Below, piece by piece: positions 54,358 to 62,037 of a stretch of 64,000 nt of DNA. Numbering within the stretch: the stretch's first letter is position 1; the number at the start of each line of letters is the position of its first letter. Under the pieces are notes generated by a model. It did not search any database. It saw nothing but the letters and a program-made list of their open reading frames with translations, and was not told where the DNA came from. This DNA is from Microbacterium sp. zg-Y1090 (GTDB lineage: Bacteria > Actinomycetota > Actinomycetes > Actinomycetales > Microbacteriaceae). Made by a program: the position numbers and the translations under genes. The stretch covers positions 2,914,001 through 2,978,000 of the forward strand of contig NZ_CP126742.1 in the NCBI RefSeq assembly GCF_030246945.1, read 5' to 3'.

Positions 54358-55811
54358 TGCGGCGGCACCTGGCACCATGAGGCGTCGAATCCCGTGAGCG
54401 CGACCACGGGCTCACCGTCGTCGAGGGTCACGATGTGCGTCTCCAGGCGCTCGGGCAGCGGCACCTCGTAGAGGTCGTAGGGGTTCGAGACGACGTCCGG
54501 GGCGACGAGCACCGCCGCATACCGGCCGCTCGGCGACACGCAGGTCTGCAGCACGGCATCGGACCCGGGGGTCTCGAACACCGGGCGCGCGGTTCCGTCG
54601 AGGTCGACCACCTGCACCGATGTGCTCACCGGGGTGAGCCCGTCGAAGGTCGTGGTGGTCTGCAGCGTGCCCGTGCCGCCGGGGAGCGGCAGCACGAGGG
54701 CGGGGCGGGTGTCGGACGGGGCGAGCGGCAGCGGGCTCTCGGTGCCGTCGCGCAGGTCGATCAGCGCGAGACCGTCGACGCGTTCCACCGCCGCAAGCGG
54801 CGTGCCGCGGGCGATGCCGTCGATCGCGATCGCGGTGCCGAGCTCGACCGCGTCCGCCCCGGATGCCGCCGACAGCAGGAGCCGGCCGTCGAAGGTGAGC
54901 GCCAGCAGCGACTCGCTGTCGGGCACGAAGCGCCAGTCGGCGACGCGCTGCTCGTCGCCGGGAAGGGCGATCGCGACCGGATCGGCATCCGGTTCCTTCA
55001 GCGACGTGGTGTACAGCACCGCCTCGGCGCCCCCGCCCGCGCCGACGTCGGCCGCGGTGTAGGTGTAGCCGATGAGCTCCCCGCGGTCGGCGCTCTGCAG
55101 ATTCGTGACCCGCCCCTCGCCCGGAAGCGGCAGCGGAATCTGGTCGCCGCCGTTCAGATCCGTGCTGATGAGCGAGGCCTGTCCCTCGTCGCTGACCGAC
55201 ATCACGAGCCGCGTCGCAGTGGCGCGGAAGTCCTCGATGTGCGGGTGCTCGAAGACCGGCACCGCCTGCTCACCGGTGAGGTCGGTGCGGAAGACGGTGT
55301 CGCCGTCGGCAGTGCGCCGCAGCAGGAACATCTCGAGCGGCGGGGTCTTCATCGTCTCGACCACGTCGGAGGTCGGCCCGCCGCCGACGGCCTGCAGCCC
55401 GTCGATGCGCACGGTGTACTCGGTGTCGTCGTGCAGCGGCAGCGTGAAGCGCACGCCGACGCTGCGCCCCGAGGTGTCGACGGTGAACGGCGTGGCCGGC
55501 GTCACGGTCACCTGCGAGGGGTCGACCTCCTGCAGCGAGCGGCTCGTCGTGATGATGAAGCGCGATCCGGACGCCGCGACCGCCGCCTCGGGATCGGACT
55601 GCACCCCGGTGACCCGCGGCCCCTGCAGGGCGGACACTCCCGCTCCGGCTGCGCCCACGAGCACCAGCGCGCCGACGACGACGGCGAACGCCGTGGTGAA
55701 CGCGCGGCGCCGGCGGTCGCGGCTGCGGCCGCCGCGGGCGCGACGGTCAGCGCTGCGGGAGCGGGTGGGGGCGGAGACGGGGTCGGGGGTGCCGGGGCCG
55801 TCAGTACTCAT
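54354..55811 (-). CDS. exported beta-propeller-like protein with Ig-like start
   Basis: A 485-residue protein, N-terminally anchored (basic start, one helix at about 36-61). Residues about 65-160 are an Ig-like module (VDPSQVTVTPATPFTVD, VRFTLPLHDDTEYTVRI). The rest has repeats like DWRFVPDSESLLALTFDGRLLL and TCVSPSGRYAAVLVAPD, suggesting a WD/TolB-like propeller. Not recognised as a named family. It overlaps the TIGR03943 gene by 11 nt and the glycosylase by 4 nt, so it belongs to the zinc operon; a metal-linked envelope role is possible. Confidence 0.75.
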   Translation of the reverse strand: MSTDGPGTPDPVSAPTRSRSADRRARGGRSRDRRRRAFTTAFAVVVGALVLVGAAGAGVSALQGPRVTGVQSDPEAAVAASGSRFIITTSRSLQEVDPSQVTVTPATPFTVDTSGRSVGVRFTLPLHDDTEYTVRIDGLQAVGGGPTSDVVETMKTPPLEMFLLRRTADGDTVFRTDLTGEQAVPVFEHPHIEDFRATATRLVMSVSDEGQASLISTDLNGGDQIPLPLPGEGRVTNLQSADRGELIGYTYTAADVGAGGGAEAVLYTTSLKEPDADPVAIALPGDEQRVADWRFVPDSESLLALTFDGRLLLSAASGADAVELGTAIAIDGIARGTPLAAVERVDGLALIDLRDGTESPLPLAPSDTRPALVLPLPGGTGTLQTTTTFDGLTPVSTSVQVVDLDGTARPVFETPGSDAVLQTCVSPSGRYAAVLVAPDVVSNPYDLYEVPLPERLETHIVTLDDGEPVVALTGFDASWCQVPPQ

Positions 55812-56676
55812 ACGGGTCTTCCGGCTCCTCGATGGGGGTGACCTCGGTGGCGGCGATCGTGAGCGAGCCGTCGGCGTCGGCACGCACCGTGCCGCGCACC
55901 GTCACCCACTGGCCGGTCTCGGGGGGTTCGCCCACGGTCACCGGGACGCTGGCAGGCTGGGCGTCGATCACGCAGTGGGTGATCACCAGACGGGTGAGAT
56001 CGAAGCCGTCCTCACCAGGGGTGACGAAGCCGGTGAGGGTCACCGGGTCTCCCTCGAACGCATCGGGGTTGGTCGCTCCGGCGAACACCGTGGCCCACTC
56101 CCCCACGCCGAACGAGGCGGTGTCGCCGGTCGTGGCCAGCGCGACGGCGTCGGTCCCCTGGAACAGCGGTGCCGCGCCGGTGTCGCGCGACATGGCGAGC
56201 TCCGCCGACAGCGACGCGGGCGGCAGCACGAGGATCGCACCGACGATGCCGGTGGCCAGCACACCGCCCGCGACCGTGGCCGCCGTCGCGGCGGTGCGGC
56301 CGAAGCCGGCCGCGACGACGGCGTCGTGGTCGAGATCGAGGCCGCCGTACTCGACGTCGCGGCCGTCGGAGCCGGCGTCGGTGATGCCGGCCGATTCGCC
56401 GGCCGCGGCCTCGGAGCCGTGGTCGTGCCCGTGGTCGGATTCGGCGCCGAGCGGCAGAGCGAACGAGGCGACGGTGCCGACGAGAGCGACGATCGCGAAC
56501 GCGACGGCGAACCAGGCGGTGTCGGGGTTGATGTAGAGACCGATGCGGCCGGTCGCAGCCAGCACGACGGTCACGGCGGCGAGCGCCGCGGCCAGTCCCA
56601 CGCCGAGCCAGCGCGTGAGCAGCGCCTGCCCGCGGGTGAGCGGATCGGTGTGCGTCGTCGGCGTCCGGTCAGGCAA
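55801..56676 (-). CDS. TIGR03943 family membrane protein
   Basis: A 291-residue protein with two N-terminal helix pairs, a His-rich cytosolic or external loop (SDHGHDHGSE near residue 82) and a C-terminal beta domain of OB-fold character (DPVTLTGFVTPGEDGFDLTRLVITHCVIDAQPA). That pattern with ITHCVIDAQP fits TIGR03943/YcgQ. These proteins are almost always encoded next to a YcgR/DUF318 permease and are suspected partners for zinc or another metal. It overlaps the permease gene by 8 nt. Confidence 0.88.
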   Translation of the reverse strand: MPDRTPTTHTDPLTRGQALLTRWLGVGLAAALAAVTVVLAATGRIGLYINPDTAWFAVAFAIVALVGTVASFALPLGAESDHGHDHGSEAAAGESAGITDAGSDGRDVEYGGLDLDHDAVVAAGFGRTAATAATVAGGVLATGIVGAILVLPPASLSAELAMSRDTGAAPLFQGTDAVALATTGDTASFGVGEWATVFAGATNPDAFEGDPVTLTGFVTPGEDGFDLTRLVITHCVIDAQPASVPVTVGEPPETGQWVTVRGTVRADADGSLTIAATEVTPIEEPEDPYEY

Positions 56677-57712
56677 AGAGGTTCACCCCCGAGCCCAGGG
56701 CGAAGGCGAAGAGCACGACGACGACGGTCACCCCGACCAGCACGCGGGTGCGGAAGGTCGTGCGCAGCAGCGCCAGCATCTTGATATCGACGATGGGACC
56801 GACGATGAGGAACGCCACGATCGCGCCGGGCGTGAACGTCGACGCGAACGACAGCGCGAAGAAGGCGTCGACGTTGGAGCAGATCGACACGATCATCGCC
56901 AGCGCGATCATCACCGCGATCGACAGCGCGGGGTTCGACCCGATCGCCAGCAGCGCCTCCCGCGGCACCAGCACGTGCACCGCGCCGGCCAGGGCCGAGC
57001 CGATCACGAGCGCGGGCATCACGGCGCGCAGCTCGACGACGAACTGGGCGAGGCTGCGGCGCCCGCGGCCGCCGGTGTCGAAGGCGGCGAGCTCGCACGT
57101 GTCGCGGAAGCGGTCGGTGACGAGGGCATCGGGGTCGGGGTGGCGGCTGTAGATCCAGCCGATGAGGTTCGCGACGAGGTAGCCGCCGACGAGTCGGGCG
57201 ATCAGGATGCCGTCGTCGAAGCCGAAGGCCTGATGGGTCGTGATGATGACGATCGGGTTGACGATCGGCGCCGCGATGAGGAACGTCATCGTCTCGGGCA
57301 CGCTGAACCCGCGCATCATCAGTCCGCGGGCGAACGGGACGTTGCCGCATTCGCAGACCGGCACCAGCATCCCGAGCAGCGACAGCACGGCCCTGCGCGC
57401 CCAGGCGCGCCGCGGCATCCACCGCTCGAGGGCTCCCGGCGGCAGCCACACCTGGATGACGATCGACAGCAGCACGCCCAGCACGACGAAGGGCAGCGAC
57501 TCGATCAGCACGCTGATGGCCAGCGTCAGCCCGTCCTGCGCACGCGTGGGCAGCGGCGTCTCGGCGGGCGCGAGCGCCGCGACCACGAGCAGCACGGCGA
57601 CCACCAGCGCACCGAGGCCGAGAGTGGTCAGCAGCCGGGTGCTGCGCTCCGGCCGCGGTCGGGCGGTGCGGGGCGAGCGCGACGTACGGCGACGGGTGGG
57701 GGCGCTCGTCAT
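56669..57712 (-). CDS. YcgR/ArsP-type permease (DUF318)
   Basis: A 347-residue membrane protein with about eight to ten helices. SVLIESLPFVVLGVLLS, the CECGNVPFARGLMMRGF motif (Cys pair) and PETMTFLIAAPIVNPIVI, FALSFASTFTPGAIVAFLIVGPIVDIKML belong to the permease family that includes ArsP. With TIGR03943 it forms the ycgRQ-like pair. The ATG overlaps the zur stop (ATGA), a sign that it is zinc-regulated. Confidence 0.9.
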   Translation of the reverse strand: MTSAPTRRRTSRSPRTARPRPERSTRLLTTLGLGALVVAVLLVVAALAPAETPLPTRAQDGLTLAISVLIESLPFVVLGVLLSIVIQVWLPPGALERWMPRRAWARRAVLSLLGMLVPVCECGNVPFARGLMMRGFSVPETMTFLIAAPIVNPIVIITTHQAFGFDDGILIARLVGGYLVANLIGWIYSRHPDPDALVTDRFRDTCELAAFDTGGRGRRSLAQFVVELRAVMPALVIGSALAGAVHVLVPREALLAIGSNPALSIAVMIALAMIVSICSNVDAFFALSFASTFTPGAIVAFLIVGPIVDIKMLALLRTTFRTRVLVGVTVVVVLFAFALGSGVNLFA

Positions 57713-58146
57713 GGGCGCCCCTCCGGCGCGGCGACCGTCGTGGCAGCGGGCGTGGCATCGGCCGTCGTGCATGCGGCGCACAGGCCGAAGATGTCCACGA
57801 CGTGCTCCGCCTGCGTGAAGCCATGCTGGGCGGCGGTGCGGCGGGCCCACTGCTCGACATCGGTCGCGGCGATCTCCACGGTGCGCCCGCAGCGCCGGCA
57901 GATGAGGTGGTGATGATGACCGTCGGTGCTGCAGGCGCGGTAGAGCGCCTCCCCCTCGGGGCTCTGCAGCTGGTCGGCGTCGCCGGCGGCGGCGAGGCCC
58001 GCCAGTGCGCGGTAGACCGTCGCCAGCCCGATGCCCGTGTTCTCGTCGCGGAGCGTGGCGTGCAGCGCCTGCGCGCTGACGAAGCCGGGCGCCTCGGCGA
58101 GCGCGTCGCGCACGCGCTCGCGCTGCCAGGTGTTCCGCTGGGCCAT
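57709..58146 (-). CDS. zur: Fur-family zinc uptake regulator (Zur)
   Basis: A 145-residue Fur-family repressor. The DNA-binding part has WQRERVRDALAEAPGFVSAQALHATLR and GLATVYRALAGL. The metal sites are seen in DGHHHHLICRRCGRTVE and in FGLCAAC, giving the two CxxC structural zinc pairs. Its place in a znu operon with a Zur box in front supports Zur rather than Fur. A TAGAAT -10 box ends 7 nt before the ATG, so it also has its own promoter. Confidence 0.92.
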   Translation of the reverse strand: MAQRNTWQRERVRDALAEAPGFVSAQALHATLRDENTGIGLATVYRALAGLAAAGDADQLQSPEGEALYRACSTDGHHHHLICRRCGRTVEIAATDVEQWARRTAAQHGFTQAEHVVDIFGLCAACTTADATPAATTVAAPEGRP

Positions 58147-58159
58147 GGCTCCGATTCTA
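58147..58159 (-). promoter_or_regulatory. internal leaderless -10 box for zur
   Basis: TAGAAT on the minus strand (58154-58159), 7 nt before the zur ATG. The 65-bp gap after znuB is the only gap in the operon, fitting a second promoter. Confidence 0.45.
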
Positions 58160-58211
58160 GGGCGGTGGGCTTCGGCGACGGCTGAGAGGGGCGGCGCGCA
58201 GCCGGCGGCGC

Positions 58212-59081
58212 TCAGCCGGCGGCACGCAACCGCTGCACGCGGCCGCGGCGGGTGCCGACGACGCGGCAGACGAGGTAGATGAGGAACGAGATCGTGGTGA
58301 TGTAGGGACTCACCGGCAGGGTTCCCATGACCGCCAGCAGGATGCCGCCGACGGCGGAGGCCACCCCGAACAGCGCCGCCAGCAGCGGCACGGCGAGGGG
58401 ACCACTGCTGACCCGCATCGCGGCGGCCGCCGGAGTCACCAGCAGCGCCATCACCAGCAGCGCGCCGATGATGTGCACCGCGACGGCCACGATCAGCCCG
58501 AGAAGCAGCATGAACGCCAGCGACACCGCAGTGGTGGGCACCCCGCGTGCGGCGGCGGACTGCGGGTCGAGCGAGTCGAAGCGCAGCGGGCGCCAGATGA
58601 GGAGGAGCCCCACCAGCACCGCGGCGCCGATCACGATCAGCCACCCCAGCTGGCCGGACTGCACCGAGACGATCTGGCCGGTCAGCAGGCTGAAGCGGTT
58701 GGCGCTGCGCCCGTCGTACAGCGACAGGAAGAGGATGCCGAGGCCGAGGCCGAACGGCATGAGCACGCCGATGATCGAGTTGCGGTCGCGGGCGCGGGCG
58801 CCGAGGCCGCCGATGATGGCCGCGGCGATGAGGGAGCCCACGATCGAGCCGGTCACGACGTCGACCCCGATGAGGAGGGCCGCGGCGGCGCCGGCGAACG
58901 ACAGCTCGCTGATGCCGTGCACGGCGAAGGCCATGTCGCGCTGCATGACGAACACGCCGATGAGACCGCCGACGAGGCCCAGCACCGCCCCCGCCCACAC
59001 CGAGTTCTGCACGAGACCGAGGATCGCGCCGTACTCCCCCAGCCCGCCGAAGAGGGCGTCGCCGATGTCGTCCCAGTTCAT
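58212..59081 (-). CDS. znuB: zinc/manganese ABC transporter permease (ZnuB type)
   Basis: A 289-residue ABC-3 permease with about eight helices. QNSVWAGAVLGLVGGLIGVFVMQRDMAFAVHGISEL is typical of the family start, followed by SLAFMLLLGLIVAVAVHIIGALLVMALLVTPAAAA. It forms the channel for the metal released by ZnuA. Overlaps znuC by 4 nt. Confidence 0.92.
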   Translation of the reverse strand: MNWDDIGDALFGGLGEYGAILGLVQNSVWAGAVLGLVGGLIGVFVMQRDMAFAVHGISELSFAGAAAALLIGVDVVTGSIVGSLIAAAIIGGLGARARDRNSIIGVLMPFGLGLGILFLSLYDGRSANRFSLLTGQIVSVQSGQLGWLIVIGAAVLVGLLLIWRPLRFDSLDPQSAAARGVPTTAVSLAFMLLLGLIVAVAVHIIGALLVMALLVTPAAAAMRVSSGPLAVPLLAALFGVASAVGGILLAVMGTLPVSPYITTISFLIYLVCRVVGTRRGRVQRLRAAG

Positions 59082-59911
59082 GCGCCGGCCTCGTCGTGGT
59101 GATGGTGGTGGTGGGAGTCTTCGGCATCCGGTGCGCCGACCACGACGAGCCGGCCGCCCGCCCGCAGCACCTCGACGGGTGCGCCGTACAGGTCGGTGAG
59201 CACGCGCGAGGTGAGAACGTCCTCGGGGCTTCCCAGGGTGAAGCGCCCGCCAGCGATGTAGAGGATGCGGTCGACCGCCGACAGCACCGGGTTGATGTCA
59301 TGGGTGACCAGCAGCACCGCGGCATCCGTCCGCCTCCGGTGGGCGTCGATGAGCCCGACGACCGCCTGCTGGTTGGCGAGGTCCAGGCTGGTCAAGGGCT
59401 CGTCGCACAGCAGCAGCCGGGGGTCGTCGGCCAGGGCCTGCCCGACGCGCAGCCGCTGCTGCTCACCTCCGGAAAGCAGCCCGACCGGCCGGTCGGCGAA
59501 CGCGCGGGCGCCGACGGCGTCGACGAGCGCGTCCACACGGGCGCGGTCGCCGCGGCGCGGGATCGGCAGCCCGAAGCGGTGGCCGTCGATTCCGAGGGCG
59601 ACGAGGTCACGACCCCGCAGGGGGGTCTCCGGCGGCAGCGGGCGCTGCTGCGGGATGTAGCCGATGGCGCGGTTGCCGCGGCGCTGCACCGGCCGGCCGA
59701 GCGCCTCGATGCGCCCCGCGCTGAGAGACTCCAGTCCGAGGATCGCCCGCAGCAGGGTGGTCTTTCCCGAGCCGCTCGGGCCGAGTACGGCCAGCAGCTC
59801 GCCCGGCTGCACCTCGAGGTCGAGCCCCGACCACAGGTCGCGGCCGTCGCGGCGCAGGGCCGCCCCGCGGATGCGCAGCGGCGGCGTGGCGGCCGACGCG
59901 GAGCCGCTCAC
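59078..59911 (-). CDS. znuC: zinc/manganese ABC transporter ATP-binding protein (ZnuC type)
   Basis: A 277-residue ABC ATPase: Walker A GPSGSGKT (about 44-51), signature LLSGGEQQRLRVGQAL, Walker B LLLCDEPLTSLD and H-loop LLVTHD. The C-terminus carries six histidines (DSHHHHHHDEAGA), a likely zinc buffer. The GTG start overlaps the znuA stop (GTGA); the frame upstream is znuA read out of frame. Confidence 0.93.
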   Translation of the reverse strand: MSGSASAATPPLRIRGAALRRDGRDLWSGLDLEVQPGELLAVLGPSGSGKTTLLRAILGLESLSAGRIEALGRPVQRRGNRAIGYIPQQRPLPPETPLRGRDLVALGIDGHRFGLPIPRRGDRARVDALVDAVGARAFADRPVGLLSGGEQQRLRVGQALADDPRLLLCDEPLTSLDLANQQAVVGLIDAHRRRTDAAVLLVTHDINPVLSAVDRILYIAGGRFTLGSPEDVLTSRVLTDLYGAPVEVLRAGGRLVVVGAPDAEDSHHHHHHDEAGA

Positions 59912-60891
59912 GCGTCCAGCGCCGCGGCGAGAGCGGCGATGTTGTCCTGCATCCACTCAATGTACGTCGTGTCGTCCGGGAGCGTCTCGGTCATCTCCAC
60001 GATCGGGAGCCCGTCGGATGCCGCGGCGTCGATGATCTGCGTCGTCTCGGCGCCGCCGGTCTGCGCGTTCACCACGACCACGGCCACGTCACCGGAAGCG
60101 AGGATGTCCAGCGCCTCGAGCAGTGTCGCGGGGGGCACGTCCTGCCCCTCCTCCACCGCTTCGCTGAAGGCGGCGGGGGTGCGGTCGACGAGTCCGGCGG
60201 CGGCGGCCAGATACGCGGCGACCGGCTCGGTGACGAAGGCGCCTTCGCCGTTGTGGGCTGCGGCCAGGTCGGCCAGGTCGGCCTCGAGCCCTTCGATGCC
60301 GTCGGCGAAGCCGGCCAGGTTGTCCTGGAAGACGGCGGCGTCGTCGGGGCGCAGGTCGGTGAGCGCGTCGGCGATCGCCTCCGCCACGTGCTCCACGGTG
60401 TGCGGGTCGTACCAGACGTGCTCGTTGAAGCCCTTGACGTGGTCGTGGTCGTGATCGTGATCGTGATCGTGATCGTGATCGGCGTCGTCGGCCTCGTCGT
60501 GCCCGGCGTCGTCCGGCCACTCGGCCGACTCGCGCACGGCGGTGATCACGGGGGCATCCGACCCGCTCGCCTCGATCAGGGCGTCGATGAAGGGGTCGTA
60601 GCCGCCGCCGTTCTCGATGATGAGGTCGGCGCGCTGGACGGCGAGCTGGTCGCGGGCGCTGGCCTCGTAGGCGTGAGGGTCCTGCGCGGTCGACGACACG
60701 ATGGCGGTGACGTCCACGGCATCCCCGCCGATCTCCTCGGCGATCTGCGCCCAGACGCTCGTGGATGCCACGACCTGCAGCACGCCGCTGCCGGACGCGT
60801 CGTCCTGCTCGCCCCCGGTGCCGGCGCAGCCGGCGAGCACGAGCAGAGAGGCGGCGCCGAGCGCGGCGACGGAGAAGGTCTTGCGGATCAT
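59908..60891 (-). CDS. znuA: zinc ABC transporter substrate-binding lipoprotein (ZnuA type)
   Basis: A 327-residue A-1 solute-binding protein. Lipobox VLAGCAG (Cys about 22). The metal ligands are seen as DPHAYEASARD, EHVWYDPHTVEHVA, a Glu/His region later and the C-terminal Asp motif. Between them is a His-Asp run (DHDHDHDHDH), the zinc-collecting loop of ZnuA proteins, encoded by hexamer repeats at 60439-60480. First gene of the operon, with a Zur box at 60913-60927. Confidence 0.93.
   Translation of the reverse strand: MIRKTFSVAALGAASLLVLAGCAGTGGEQDDASGSGVLQVVASTSVWAQIAEEIGGDAVDVTAIVSSTAQDPHAYEASARDQLAVQRADLIIENGGGYDPFIDALIEASGSDAPVITAVRESAEWPDDAGHDEADDADHDHDHDHDHDHDHVKGFNEHVWYDPHTVEHVAEAIADALTDLRPDDAAVFQDNLAGFADGIEGLEADLADLAAAHNGEGAFVTEPVAAYLAAAAGLVDRTPAAFSEAVEEGQDVPPATLLEALDILASGDVAVVVVNAQTGGAETTQIIDAAASDGLPIVEMTETLPDDTTYIEWMQDNIAALAAALDA
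60439..60480. repeat. hexamer repeat coding the ZnuA His-Asp loop
   Basis: Seven perfect or near-perfect 6-bp units on the plus strand, gtggtc twice then gtgatc five times. Each codes His-Asp on the minus strand, so slippage would change loop length without a frameshift. Confidence 0.85.
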
Positions 60892-60912
60892 GGGAACGAG
60901 TCTATGCGCTAC

Positions 60913-60927
60913 TGATAATCGTTCTCA
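60913..60927 (-). promoter_or_regulatory. Zur box upstream of znuA
   Basis: TGATAATCGTTCTCA on the plus strand, an imperfect palindrome matching the actinobacterial/Bacillus Zur consensus TGATAATNATTATCA in about 12 of 15 positions. It sits 22 nt before the znuA ATG, where bound Zur would block transcription. Confidence 0.75.
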
Positions 60928-60962
60928 ACTTGGCGGGTCCCGAGATTCGCGTACCCCGCGAC

Positions 60963-60989
60963 TAACGCGCCCTCGCATCCGGCCGATAG
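60963..60989 (+). promoter_or_regulatory. sigma-28 (FliA/SigD)-like promoter of flagellin
   Basis: TAAC, a 15-nt spacer and GCCGATAG match the flagellar sigma consensus TAAA-N15-GCCGATAA with two mismatches. Transcription would start near 60996, giving a leader of about 70 nt before the flagellin ATG. Confidence 0.7.
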
Positions 60990-60998
60990 GAGATTCCA

Positions 60999-61060
60999 GG
61001 AGTCCACGGACGGACTCCGGGGTCCAGGACGGGCCCCGCACGATCCCCACTCACGGAGGA
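60999..61060 (+). promoter_or_regulatory. flagellin leader with two GGA-loop hairpins, likely CsrA sites
   Basis: Hairpin 1 (60999-61018): GGAGTCC, loop ACGGAC, GGACTCC. Hairpin 2 (61019-61037): GGGGTCC, loop AGGAC, GGGCCCC. The ribosome site CACGGAGGA (61052-61060) holds a third ANGGA. In B. subtilis hag, CsrA binds one GGA hairpin and the ribosome site, and FliW relieves it. FliW is encoded at 63127-63498; csrA is not in the window. Confidence 0.65.
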
Positions 61061-61065
61061 ACACC

Positions 61066-61941
61066 ATGGGAATGCAGATCACCACCAACGTGTCGGCGCT
61101 CAACGCCTACCGCAACCTGTCCAGCACGCAGAACGACCTGTCGAAGTCGCTCGAGAAGCTCTCGAGCGGTCTGCGCATCAACCGTGCTGCGGACGACGCC
61201 GCCGGCCTCGCGATCTCCGAGGGACTGAAGTCCCAGGTCAACGGCCTCAACGTCGCCCAGCGCAACGCCCAGGACGGCATCTCGGTCATCCAGACCGCAG
61301 AAGGCGCCCTGACGGAGGTCCACTCGATCCTCCAGCGCATGCGTGACCTCGCGGTGCAGGCCGGCAACGGCTCGAACAACGCCGAGTCGCGCACCGCGAT
61401 CCAGACCGAGGTCACCCAGCTGACCGATGAGCTGGTTCGCATCGCGGACTCGACGAACTTCAACGGCATCAGCCTGCTGAAGGGCGGCGACGCGCTGAGC
61501 TTCCAGGTCGGCGCCAACGGCGAGGCCTCGTCGCAGATCACCGTCGCCACGGCGGACCTGAAGGATGCGCTGGCATCCATCACCGCCATCACCTACGGCG
61601 CGGACACCGCCTCTTCGACGCACACGCCGGACGCGACGAACTTCAAGTTCGACTCGGCCGTCAACGCGGCACTGGCGATCACGGCGATCGACACGGCGAT
61701 CGAGAAGGTCTCGACCTCTCGCGCCGACCTCGGTGCGGCGCAGAACCGCATGGAGTCGACCATCAACAGCCTCGCCGTCTCGGCCGAGAACCTGTCGGCC
61801 GCGAAGAGCCGCATCACCGACACCGACATGGCGTCGGAGATGGTCAAGTACACCGCTGCAAACATCCTGTCGCAGGCCGGCACCGCCATGCTCGCGCAGG
61901 CGAACCAGTCGACGCAGGGCGTTCTGCAGCTGCTGCGCTGA
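61066..61941 (+). CDS. flagellin
   Basis: A 291-residue short flagellin. The N-terminal D0/D1 domain (about 1-145: ITTNVSALNAYRNLS, LSSGLRINRAADDAAGLAISE, LQRMRDLAVQAGNG) and C-terminal D1/D0 (about 205-291: NRMESTINSLAVSAENLSAAKSRI, ANILSQAGTAMLAQAN) are complete. The variable central domain is very short, so filaments should be thin and smooth. The start is the first ATG with GGAGGA 5 nt upstream; MQITTNV two codons later is the alternative. Controlled by the sigma-28-like promoter and the hairpin leader. Confidence 0.97.
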   Translation: MGMQITTNVSALNAYRNLSSTQNDLSKSLEKLSSGLRINRAADDAAGLAISEGLKSQVNGLNVAQRNAQDGISVIQTAEGALTEVHSILQRMRDLAVQAGNGSNNAESRTAIQTEVTQLTDELVRIADSTNFNGISLLKGGDALSFQVGANGEASSQITVATADLKDALASITAITYGADTASSTHTPDATNFKFDSAVNAALAITAIDTAIEKVSTSRADLGAAQNRMESTINSLAVSAENLSAAKSRITDTDMASEMVKYTAANILSQAGTAMLAQANQSTQGVLQLLR

Positions 61942-61953
61942 TCGCTCATCACT

Positions 61954-61989
61954 GAAGGAGCCCCGCGCCGAGTGGCTCGGGGCTCCTTC
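61954..61989 (+). terminator. terminator of the flagellin gene
   Basis: GAAGGAGCCCCG and its complement (12 bp) around a 12-nt loop that can form an inner GCC/GGC pair; an outer CTCATCA/TGATGAG pair extends it with a small bulge. It lies 12 nt after the stop. Confidence 0.85.
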
Positions 61990-62037
61990 TGATGAGGGGC
62001 GGTCATCACCCCACGAAAACGCACACAGGAGTAGAAG

